Below, piece by piece: positions 6,748-13,881 of a stretch of 64,000 bases of DNA (position 1 is its first letter; the number at the start of each line of letters is the position of its first letter). The notes beneath the pieces were generated by a model. That model was not told where the DNA came from. It searched no databases and saw only the letters and a program-made list of their open reading frames with translations. The stretch spans positions 534,690 to 598,689 of the forward strand of contig NZ_NSKC01000001.1 in NCBI RefSeq assembly GCF_002286985.1. The letters are read 5' to 3'. The position numbers were made by a program, and so were the translations under genes. Source of the DNA: Halorubrum salipaludis. Lineage in GTDB: Archaea > Halobacteriota > Halobacteria > Halobacteriales > Haloferacaceae.

Positions 6748-7062
6748 TCAGACGTGCTGTCCGAACAGCCCGCGTCCCTTCGTCACCTCGACGTCTCCCT
6801 CGACGCGGACTTGGCAGGCGAGGCGCACGTCGTGGCTCGGGTGGTGCGGCGGGGCCCAGAGACGGAGCTTCTCCTTTTTGCCGGGTTCGCTGACCTCGCC
6901 GTCGACCTGGACGGCGCAGGACCCACACGACCCCGCCCCCCGGCAGTTGAGCTGCTTCATCTTGCCGTTGTACACGGAGAGGCCGGCCTCTTTGAGCACG
7001 TCGCGGAGGATCGCCCCTTCCTCGCACTCGATCTCCTCGCCTTGGTAGGATACGGTCGGCAT
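6748..7062 (-). CDS. 2Fe-2S ferredoxin
   Basis: This 104-residue plant-type ferredoxin opens MPTVSYQGEEIEC. Its cluster ligands are expected at Cys40, Cys46, Cys49 and Cys83 (CRGAGSCGSC ... LAC). It lacks the large acidic insertion of the main haloarchaeal Fer2, so it is probably a secondary ferredoxin with an unidentified partner. ATG 7062 is chosen because the upstream open frame is arginine- and serine-rich and non-protein-like. It diverges from the DUF7093-like gene. Confidence 0.93.
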   Translation of the reverse strand: MPTVSYQGEEIECEEGAILRDVLKEAGLSVYNGKMKQLNCRGAGSCGSCAVQVDGEVSEPGKKEKLRLWAPPHHPSHDVRLACQVRVEGDVEVTKGRGLFGQHV

Positions 7063-7174
7063 GGACGATCGAGTGGTACGCGAGCGAACCACAAAGAATC
7101 GTCGGGAGCGGCGACGGGAGGGTAGCGACCCGCCTCGGCTCCCGTCTGCCGGGCGTCGGACGCCGGACGGGGCG

Positions 7175-7181
7175 TTTTTTA
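7175..7181 (+). promoter_or_regulatory. TATA-like box of the DUF7093-like gene
   Basis: TTTTTTA is centred about 29 nt upstream of ATG 7207. It fits a TATA element better than a terminator because nothing on the plus strand ends here. Confidence 0.45.
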
Positions 7182-7206
7182 CCCTCGGAACCGCAGGTGA
7201 AGCGTA

Positions 7207-8361
7207 ATGGGACTCAGGTGTCTGCTCGGGCACGATTTCGACGAGCCCGAACTACGGCGCGAGCGCGAGGAGGACGGGAACGAGGTCGTCACCACCGTCA
7301 CCGAGGTGAAGACCTGCGCTCGCTGCGGCGAGACGCAGGTGGTCAGCGAGAACACCGAGGTCACGACGATGGAGCAGCTGACCGACGAGGCCGCCGCCGC
7401 CGGCGACGAGCCGACGGCGCCCGACACCGGCCCCGAGCGCGAGACGCCCGGACCCGGCGTCGGTGAGGGCGGCTCCGACGGCGTCGAAGTCGGACCCGAC
7501 GCGGGGACCGCGGCCGCGGTCGGGCTCGACGACGGAGACGGAATCGGCGACGACGGGGACGATATCGACGACGCCGTGATCATCGACGACGACGTCGGGG
7601 GCGCCGACGAGGCGCCCGGCGGTTCCGCGCCCGGGTCGGCCGACGCCGAGCCCGCGGCGACGGAAGCGGACCTCGACGCGGGCGCGTCCGCCGAGGGCGA
7701 CGACGCGGAGCTGATCGGCGGCGGTCCGTCGGCCGACGACGCCGGGGACCGAGAGGGCGACCGTGGCGACGGCGACGGCCTCGAACGCGACGAGGGCGAG
7801 TACGCGGCCTACCCGGAGGCCGAGACCGCGGACGCGCCCGCCGACGAGGAGCGCGCGGAGACCGACGACGGCGTGATCCTCGACGAGGAGGGAGACGACG
7901 CGGACGACCGCGAGCGCGGCGCGTGGCCCGACGTGGACGAGTCGGACGAGGGCGACGGCGAGGCGACCCCGTGGCCCGAACACGGCGGCGAGGACGAGGG
8001 GTTCAGCGCCGAGGTCGGCGAGGGCGGCGCGGGCGACGTGGAGTTCGGCGGCGGGCTCACGCCGGAGGCGGCCGACGCGCCGGCAGACGACGAGGACGCG
8101 GAGTACGTCGAGGCGCCGGCGCGGACGGCGGGCGGGTCCGGCGGGATCGACGACCCGGAGGAGACCGGCGGGGCGGTCGACGAGGGGACCGGAATCACCC
8201 GCGGCGAGAGCCCCGATCTCGAGACGTCGAGCTCGGAGGTGACGACGGAGTACTACTGTCCCGAGTGCGAGATGACCCGCGCCGCCGACGGTAACTCCAT
8301 GCGCGCCGGCGACATCTGTCCCGAGTGCAAGCGCGGCTACGTCGACGAGCGACCGCTCTGA
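7207..8361 (+). CDS. DUF7093-like protein: two zinc ribbons joined by a long acidic linker
   Basis: The N-terminal 60 residues (MGLRCLLGHDF, TCARCGETQVVSENTE) form a zinc-binding module with one Cys pair visible plus an early Cys/His. Residues about 60-340 are extremely acidic and low complexity (Asp, Glu, Gly, Ala). The C-terminal 40 residues carry a complete zinc ribbon (CPECEMTRAADG, CPECKRG). This layout is what I know as the haloarchaeal DUF7093 family. The linker probably stays disordered in high salt and lets the two ends act as separate binding modules. Function is unknown; nucleic-acid or protein binding is inferred from the ribbons. Confidence 0.8.
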   Translation: MGLRCLLGHDFDEPELRREREEDGNEVVTTVTEVKTCARCGETQVVSENTEVTTMEQLTDEAAAAGDEPTAPDTGPERETPGPGVGEGGSDGVEVGPDAGTAAAVGLDDGDGIGDDGDDIDDAVIIDDDVGGADEAPGGSAPGSADAEPAATEADLDAGASAEGDDAELIGGGPSADDAGDREGDRGDGDGLERDEGEYAAYPEAETADAPADEERAETDDGVILDEEGDDADDRERGAWPDVDESDEGDGEATPWPEHGGEDEGFSAEVGEGGAGDVEFGGGLTPEAADAPADDEDAEYVEAPARTAGGSGGIDDPEETGGAVDEGTGITRGESPDLETSSSEVTTEYYCPECEMTRAADGNSMRAGDICPECKRGYVDERPL

Positions 8362-8470
8362 GCGCGGACCCCGCGAGTTCTCCCGTCCCCGAGCGCCCCT
8401 CCCCGAGCGCCCGTCGACCGGTTCGCTCGATCCCCCGGCGAACCGGGCGAAGACCCCGTGACGAAACTGG

Positions 8471-8476
8471 TTTACG
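8471..8476 (+). promoter_or_regulatory. TATA-like box of the DUF5611 gene
   Basis: TTTACG is centred 27 nt upstream of ATG 8500, which supports that start over the in-frame GTG at 8458. Confidence 0.45.
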
Positions 8477-8499
8477 GCCCCCTGTCGAACGAACGCGGC

Positions 8500-8883
8500 A
8501 TGAAGGAGTACAAGATGCGCCGCGGCGAGCATCTGGACGACCGCATGCCGGACCTGAAAGGCTCCATCGAGGAGTACTTCGGCGAGGTCACCGGCACCGA
8601 AGAGTGGGAGGGCCACGAACTGTACGTCGTCGAGGACCCGGACAACCCCGTGTTCGACCGCATCGTCGCCGGCGCGGCCGAGTACGGCAGCAAGAAGGAC
8701 AAGCTCGCGGTCCACTTCGAGGAGCGCCCCGCCGAGGACGTGATCGCGGAGGGGAACGCTGACGCCGCCGCCGACGCGGTCGACGCGAAAAACGAGTTCC
8801 TCTTGGAGGCGACCGGCCGCGACGCGAAGTCCCGCCGCGACTCGCTGAAGCGCGAAGTCGAGGACGACGCGCCCGACTACTGA
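8500..8883 (+). CDS. DUF5611 family protein
   Basis: The 127-residue soluble protein begins MKEYKMRRGEHLDDRMPDL, which I recognise as the opening of the haloarchaeal DUF5611 family. It has no signal or membrane segment. The C-terminal third is helical and charged (DAKSRRDSLKREVEDDAPDY). Function is unknown. Confidence 0.8.
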   Translation: MKEYKMRRGEHLDDRMPDLKGSIEEYFGEVTGTEEWEGHELYVVEDPDNPVFDRIVAGAAEYGSKKDKLAVHFEERPAEDVIAEGNADAAADAVDAKNEFLLEATGRDAKSRRDSLKREVEDDAPDY

Positions 8884-9004
8884 GGGGAGACGCCCGGTTT
8901 TCGGCGATTTTCGACGCCTCGCGAGCCGCGGCTCCGCCGATCGGGCGAGTGTCAGGATCGATCGGTGAGAAAGTTTATTCGGAATCGAGTAAATTGTTCG
9001 GAGG

Positions 9005-9010
9005 TTTTAA
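9005..9010 (+). promoter_or_regulatory. TATA-like box of the universal stress gene
   Basis: TTTTAA is centred about 27 nt before ATG 9035. A GGAGAGG purine run lies directly before the ATG but would hardly be transcribed if the message is leaderless. Confidence 0.45.
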
Positions 9011-9034
9011 GCCGTCGAGGGGACAAGGAGAGGT

Positions 9035-9490
9035 ATGAGCATCGAGACAGTCGTGTTGGCGGTCGGAACAGAAGACGAAGAGCGGGCCGAGCGGCTCGCG
9101 GAGGAGGCCATCGCGGTGGCCGAGCCCGCGGGCGCGGAGATCGTGTTGACCCACGTGTTCAGCGACGAGGAGTTCGAGGGGGTCAAGTCCCGGTTGGGTA
9201 TCGAGGAGACGAGCGAGAAGTCGACTCCCGACGCCGTCGCCGAGCGGCACACGACCACGCGGGAGCTCTCGATGGCGCTCGACGAGGCCGGCGTGTCGCA
9301 CACGATCCGCGGCGCGGTCGGCGACCACGCCGACGAGGTCGTCGAGGCGGCGTCGGCGGTCGACGCGGATCGGGTCGTCGTCGGCGGACGCCGCCGGTCG
9401 CCGACCGGGAAGGCCGTCTTCGGGAGCGTCGCCCAGGAGGTCATCCTCTCGTCGCCGTGTCCGGTGACGTTCGTGCGTTCGGCGTCGTAG
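9035..9490 (+). CDS. Universal stress protein (UspA family)
   Basis: This 151-residue single-domain Usp has the nucleotide-binding loop near the C-terminus as GGRRRSPTGKAVFGSVAQEVILSS, close to the G-2x-G-9x-G-(S/T) pattern of ATP-binding Usp proteins. It starts MSIETVVLAVGTEDEERAERL, a typical first strand and helix. These proteins act as dimers in stress responses; the stress involved cannot be read from sequence. Confidence 0.92.
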   Translation: MSIETVVLAVGTEDEERAERLAEEAIAVAEPAGAEIVLTHVFSDEEFEGVKSRLGIEETSEKSTPDAVAERHTTTRELSMALDEAGVSHTIRGAVGDHADEVVEAASAVDADRVVVGGRRRSPTGKAVFGSVAQEVILSSPCPVTFVRSAS

Positions 9491-9576
9491 TCGGGGAATC
9501 GTCTTTTCGAGGCGTGAAGCGCACGTCAGCGATATGGGAAGCGGTCCCCCGCGGCGCGTGTCCTCCGAAGCGTCCC

Positions 9577-9584
9577 GCTTAAGT
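9577..9584 (+). promoter_or_regulatory. TATA-like box of the glucokinase gene
   Basis: The CTTAAG core is about 28 nt before ATG 9609, consistent with a leaderless transcript and with rejecting the open frame upstream of that ATG. Confidence 0.45.
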
Positions 9585-9608
9585 GACACCGGTCCGCGCG
9601 TTTATCCG

Positions 9609-10589
9609 ATGTACTACGTGGGCGTCGACCTCGGAGCGACGAACGTCCGAGCGGTCGTCGGCGACGAGACCGCGACCATTCTCGGGTCCGACTCGCGAGG
9701 GACCCCGCGCGGCCCGAACGGGATCGCGGTCACCGAGGCCGTCCTCGGCGTGGTCCGGGGCGCGTGCGATGCCGCCGGGATCGACCCGACCGCAGCCGTC
9801 GCGGCCGGGATCGGGTCGATCGGTCCGCTCGACCTCGCGGCCGGCGTCGTGCAGGGGCCGGCGAACCTCCCGGACACCGTCGAGCGGATCCCCCTCGTCG
9901 GGCCGGTGTCGCAGCTGTTGGAGACCGACGAGGTCCACCTCCACAACGACACCATCGCGGGCGTCATCGGCGAGCGGTTCCACTCCGAGCGCAACCCCGA
10001 CGACATGGTGTATCTCACCATCTCCTCGGGGATCGGCGCGGGCGTCGCCGTCGACGGCAACGTGCTCTCGGGCTGGGACGGCAACGCCGGGGAGGTCGGA
10101 CACATGACCGTCGACCCGCACGGGTTCATGACCTGCGGCTGCGGGCTCGACGGCCACTGGGAGGGGTACTGCTCGGGGAACAACATCCCGAAGTACGCGC
10201 GCGAGCTCCACGAGGAGGACCCGATCGAGACCTCGCTGCCGATCGAGGACCCCGACTTCTCCGCGGTCGACGTGTTCGAGGCGGCCGGCGAGGACACCTT
10301 CGCCGACCACGTGATCGAGCAGGTCGCCCACTGGAACGCGATGGGCGTCGCCAACGTCATCCACGCGTACGCCCCGCTGGTCGTGACGATCGGCGGCGCG
10401 GTCGCGCTCAACAACCCCGATCGGGTGCTCGACCCGATCCGCGAGAAGCTCGCGGACATGGTGTTCATCAACGTCCCCGAGGTGCGCCTCACCGAGCTCG
10501 GCGACGAGGTGGTGGTGAAGGGGGCGCTCGCGAGCGCGCTCACCGGCGGCACGGGCGACCGGTCGCGGGTGGAGTCGCCCCCGGGGTGA
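9609..10589 (+). CDS. glcK: ROK-family glucokinase
   Basis: It phosphorylates glucose to glucose-6-phosphate with ATP (ROK family). The ATP-binding opening GVDLGATNVRAVV, the sugar-binding HNDTIAG and EVGHMTVDPHG segments, and the zinc-binding CGCGLDGHWE signature are all present, and 326 residues is the usual length. ATG 9609 begins the first strand of the fold. Nearby GH15, GH97 and hexomutase genes would supply or use glucose. The plus-strand position directly before a minus-strand protease gene suggests a single-gene transcript. Confidence 0.93.
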   Translation: MYYVGVDLGATNVRAVVGDETATILGSDSRGTPRGPNGIAVTEAVLGVVRGACDAAGIDPTAAVAAGIGSIGPLDLAAGVVQGPANLPDTVERIPLVGPVSQLLETDEVHLHNDTIAGVIGERFHSERNPDDMVYLTISSGIGAGVAVDGNVLSGWDGNAGEVGHMTVDPHGFMTCGCGLDGHWEGYCSGNNIPKYARELHEEDPIETSLPIEDPDFSAVDVFEAAGEDTFADHVIEQVAHWNAMGVANVIHAYAPLVVTIGGAVALNNPDRVLDPIREKLADMVFINVPEVRLTELGDEVVVKGALASALTGGTGDRSRVESPPG

Positions 10590-10628
10590 GCGGGGGAGTC
10601 GGAAGCGACGGATCAGCAGCGACCCCGA

Positions 10629-11639
10629 TCAGTCCTCGAACTCGGTCATTTCGGGCTCGAACTCCGGATCGATCGCGTCGCGCGTCTCGACGTACGCGTC
10701 CCGGTACCGGCGGAGCTTCCGCACGAGGACGTACCCGAACGCCCCCTGGAAGAGGAGCACGAAGACGAACAGGGAGACGACCTGCGGCAGCCCGGTCGCC
10801 AGCGAGAGCACCGTGGTGACCGGGCCGACGAGCGAGTTGTACAGCGCGTGGATCGCGGCGGCGATGACGAGCCCCTTCACGACGATCGGCCCGCGGTGCT
10901 CCGGGTTGAACTTGGCGAGCCCGAGGTAGTACCCCGCGAACGCGGAGTAGATGACGTGGCCCGGCCCGGCGAGCGCCCGGAGCGCGGCGATCCCGTCTCC
11001 CGCCCCCAGCACGGCGACGCCGAGCGTCAGCTCTCCGAGCTCGACGTTCTGTGCGATGTACACCAGGTTCTCGATGACGACGAAGCCGAGCCCGGCGATG
11101 GCGCCGTACACGGCCCCGTCGATGACGGCGTCGAACCGGGCGTCGGTGTACGCGTACAGCCGCACCGCGAGCAGCTTCACCGACTCCTCGACGGGGCCGA
11201 CGATCAGGAAGAAGAAGAGCACGAGGCCGGGGAAGCCGAGCGGGTTGAAGAAGGGTTGGAGCTCGCTGTTGAGGACCGCCGCGAACGTCGCGGTCAGGAT
11301 CGACAGCAGGAACGTCGCCACCAGGAGCGAGAGCGGCTCCCCGGTCGTCACGTCGGACACGTACACGTACGCGGCGAGCCCGAGCGCCGGGACCGCGGAG
11401 AGCCCGACGAGCATCGCGACCGCCGGGTCGAAGACGAGCCCGAGCCCGAACGAGCCGAGGATCGCGAGGAGCCCTAAGAGTGCGACGAACACGACGAGCG
11501 CCTTCGCCGACCGGGTGATGAGCCAGTGGAGCGCGACGGAGAGCCCGTCGAGGGAGGTTCGCTCCTCCCACGTGGCGATGTCGTAGAGGTCGCGGTCGTC
11601 GTCGGCGCGCGACTCGACCGGGTCCGACCGAGATGGCAT
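10629..11639 (-). CDS. PrsW-family intramembrane protease
   Basis: This polytopic protein has about eight membrane segments and the conserved GPVEESVK motif (EExxK, presumed metal site) in the middle, followed by later conserved polar positions such as FDAVIDG and ENLVYIAQN. PrsW-type proteases cleave membrane-bound regulators in bacteria; the haloarchaeal substrates are unknown. The C-terminus is charged (EFEPEMTEFED). ATG 11639 is chosen because a TATA-like box lies 27 nt upstream and the longer frame is random-looking. Confidence 0.88.
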   Translation of the reverse strand: MPSRSDPVESRADDDRDLYDIATWEERTSLDGLSVALHWLITRSAKALVVFVALLGLLAILGSFGLGLVFDPAVAMLVGLSAVPALGLAAYVYVSDVTTGEPLSLLVATFLLSILTATFAAVLNSELQPFFNPLGFPGLVLFFFLIVGPVEESVKLLAVRLYAYTDARFDAVIDGAVYGAIAGLGFVVIENLVYIAQNVELGELTLGVAVLGAGDGIAALRALAGPGHVIYSAFAGYYLGLAKFNPEHRGPIVVKGLVIAAAIHALYNSLVGPVTTVLSLATGLPQVVSLFVFVLLFQGAFGYVLVRKLRRYRDAYVETRDAIDPEFEPEMTEFED

Positions 11640-11663
11640 GCCCCGAGGTTCGGACCGGGGGGA

Positions 11664-11669
11664 CTTAAG
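11664..11669 (-). promoter_or_regulatory. TATA-like box of the PrsW-type gene
   Basis: CTTAAG is centred about 27 nt upstream of the ATG on the minus strand. Confidence 0.45.
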
Positions 11670-11784
11670 CCGTGGCGGGAGTCGGGGCCAGGGCGGTCGC
11701 GAGCGCCCGGTCGCGATCGCACGGTCGCGTTGCCCCGACGCGACGACCCGACAGGATTGAAACCGCGGCGACCGAAGGGGCGGT

Positions 11785-12225
11785 ATGCACTTCGATTCAC
11801 GGACCCAGCGGGCCCTCCGCGAGGCGGGCCTCGACGCGGACGCGATCGCGTCCGCGTCCGACCGGGTCACCGAGCTCGTCGACGAGGACGCCGACCGGCT
11901 CCGGGCGTTCTTCGCGCCGGACGGACCCTACTACTCCGACATGGAGATGGCCCACAGCACCGCCGAGACGCAGGAGCACGCGACCGCCGACGTCGACCTG
12001 TTCACCCACGGGAGCGACCTCCGCGGCTACCTCTCGCTCGACGGGTGGGGCGTCCCGGTCGAGGGCGGGCGGGTGTTGCGGACGGCGGAGGCGGGAGGCG
12101 ACGACGCGGTAGGGGGAGACAGCAAGGAGGACGGCGGCGACGAGATGCCCGTCCTCATCGAACTCTCGCTCGGCGCGACCGTCCACGACCGCGTCCGGTT
12201 CGCGCGCGATCGCGACGAGCTATGA
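11785..12225 (+). CDS. DUF7532-like haloarchaeal protein
   Basis: The 146-residue soluble acidic protein, with MHFDSRTQRALREAGL, SDMEMAHSTAETQEHA and a GYLSLDGWGVPVEGGRVL core, looks like a haloarchaeal family I believe is DUF7532, without known function. A low-complexity insert (GDDAVGGDSKEDGGDE) precedes the last strand. Its TGA overlaps the ATG of the FAU-1 gene (ATGA at 12222-12225), so the two are translationally coupled, and the pair is likely functionally linked to RNA metabolism. Confidence 0.75.
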   Translation: MHFDSRTQRALREAGLDADAIASASDRVTELVDEDADRLRAFFAPDGPYYSDMEMAHSTAETQEHATADVDLFTHGSDLRGYLSLDGWGVPVEGGRVLRTAEAGGDDAVGGDSKEDGGDEMPVLIELSLGATVHDRVRFARDRDEL

Positions 12226-13685
12226 AGGCCCGCGTACGCGGCATCTACGCGACGGCGCTCACCGAAGTCCTGCTCGACGCGGGCCACGAGGTCGTCGACG
12301 CCTCGCCGCCGATCCGACGGCGCTTCGACGCCGAGTTCGGAAGCGACCCGCCGGACGCGCGGATCGCGACGACAGAGGACCGGCAGGGTGTCGGCGCGCA
12401 CGGCGACCCCGAGGCGGTGGCGGCCCTCCGCGACCTCCTGACCGGTGCGGGGCTCGACGCGCTGGCGTGGGCCGATCCGACCCCGCCCGGAACCGTCCTC
12501 GACGGCGAGGTGACCGAGACGCTCGGCGGCGGGGCGGCCGTGCGGCTTCGCGTCGGCGGGAGCGAAAGCGGCGACGGCGCCGGAGAGACCGCCGAGGGAT
12601 ACCTCCCGTACGGGAGCGTCGACGACCGGGTCGAGACGGGCGATTCGGTCCGGGTGCAGGTCCGCGAGTCCGCGGCGCCGTGGACGGACCGCCGCCCGGA
12701 GCTGGACGGGTCGCTCCGGGCGGGCGGCGGGCTCGTCGCGCTCGAACCCGGCTCGGGCACCCGCGTCGACGTGCGGAACGACGAGGCCGCCCGGGAGCTG
12801 TCGGGGATGCTCGACCTGCTCGGGTTGGAGCCGCCGGACGGGTGGCGCGCCGTCTGGAAGCCGCCCGCGGTCGACGCGGACACCGAGGCGCTCGAGGCCG
12901 GGCTCGACCGGGCGGTCGCGGCCGCGGAGGGGCTCGACGACGCCGTCGACGCGGCGGGCGGCGCCGGCGTCCTCGACGGCTCGGACCTCGTCCGCGAGGC
13001 GCCGCTGGCGACCCCGAACGCCGGCGTCTGGGTGTGGTTCGGGCGCGAGAGCCGGTTCGCGCTCGACGACCGGCGCCGCGAGGTGGCCGCGACGATGCCG
13101 GGCCACCACCGCGTGAAGGCGGGGTCGGCGGACGCGTCCGCGGGCGTCGACCTCGCTGAGGCGCTCTGCGAGCCCGACCCGGACGCCGCGTTCCCGTTCG
13201 GGGTCGTGACGGACGCGTTCGGGCCGGCCGAGGGCGACGCGCTCCGCCTCGAACACGGCAAGCCAGACGGGCGGCTGATCACGCTCGGCGAGGCGACGGT
13301 GACCGCGGTCGACGCCGACGGGTCGGTGACGGTCGAACGGGAGATGACCGGCGGCGGCACCTACGACGGGCTGGACGTGCCCCGTGAGGCCGGCGACGTC
13401 GCCGAGACGAGCCTGAAGGAGGGCCGGTGGTGGTACCCGACCACGTACCGCGGGCGCGACGGGGCGGTGCGCGGGACCTACGTCAACGTCTGCACTCCGG
13501 TCGAGGTGTTCCCGAACGCCGCCCGCTACGTGGACCTCCACGTCGACGTGGTGAAGCGCCCGGACGGGAGCGTCGAGCGCGTCGACGACGACGAGCTGCG
13601 AGAGGCGGAGGCGGCCGGCGAGGTGCCGGAACCGCTCGCGGAGAAGGCGCGGAGCGTGGCGTCGGCGCTGGAGAACGCGCTGTAG
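12222..13685 (+). CDS. fau1: FAU-1-type RNA-binding protein / ribonuclease (DUF402)
   Basis: This 487-residue protein matches the archaeal FAU-1 (AU-1) family: MKARVRGIYATALTEVLLDAGHEVV opening, an S1-like strand-rich part (PPGTVLDGEVTETLGGG ... GYLPYGSVDDRVETGDSVRVQV), a middle domain, and a C-terminal DUF402 domain (KEGRWWYPTTYRG, GTYVNVCTPVEVFPNAARYVDLHVDVVKRPDG). Pyrococcus FAU-1 binds AU-rich RNA and has been linked to rRNA precursor processing. The upstream gene overlaps by 4 nt. The low-complexity inserts (ESGDGAGET, AVAAAEGLDDAVDAAGGAG) are haloarchaeal expansions. Confidence 0.88.
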   Translation: MKARVRGIYATALTEVLLDAGHEVVDASPPIRRRFDAEFGSDPPDARIATTEDRQGVGAHGDPEAVAALRDLLTGAGLDALAWADPTPPGTVLDGEVTETLGGGAAVRLRVGGSESGDGAGETAEGYLPYGSVDDRVETGDSVRVQVRESAAPWTDRRPELDGSLRAGGGLVALEPGSGTRVDVRNDEAARELSGMLDLLGLEPPDGWRAVWKPPAVDADTEALEAGLDRAVAAAEGLDDAVDAAGGAGVLDGSDLVREAPLATPNAGVWVWFGRESRFALDDRRREVAATMPGHHRVKAGSADASAGVDLAEALCEPDPDAAFPFGVVTDAFGPAEGDALRLEHGKPDGRLITLGEATVTAVDADGSVTVEREMTGGGTYDGLDVPREAGDVAETSLKEGRWWYPTTYRGRDGAVRGTYVNVCTPVEVFPNAARYVDLHVDVVKRPDGSVERVDDDELREAEAAGEVPEPLAEKARSVASALENAL

Positions 13686-13841
13686 GCGGCCGACGCGTCG
13701 GCGGCGGACACGGCGGAGACGGACGCGTCGAAGCCAGACGCACGGTAGGGCCGCTACGTCGAAGACGGAGACCGCGTCGCGAGCGGCCCCGGTACGCGAT
13801 TTCGACTCGATCGTTTCGAAATCCAATCACATCAGATCCTT

Positions 13842-13857
13842 ACAATAACATTATTGT
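13842..13857. promoter_or_regulatory. Perfect inverted repeat upstream of the GH97 gene
   Basis: ACAATAA-CA-TTATTGT is a perfect 7-bp inverted repeat with a 2-bp spacer, in an AT-rich block 25-40 nt before the GH97 start. It overlaps the place expected for the TATA box, so a regulator bound here would control that gene. It does not match the TACT-N7/8-GAGTA site known for haloarchaeal TrmB. Confidence 0.6.
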
Positions 13858-13881
13858 TCACCGTATTCACGTGTCGGTAGG

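Noticed and set aside
7175..7181. T-run as a terminator after the ferredoxin
   Set aside because: The ferredoxin is transcribed away from it on the other strand; the position fits a TATA element of the next gene.
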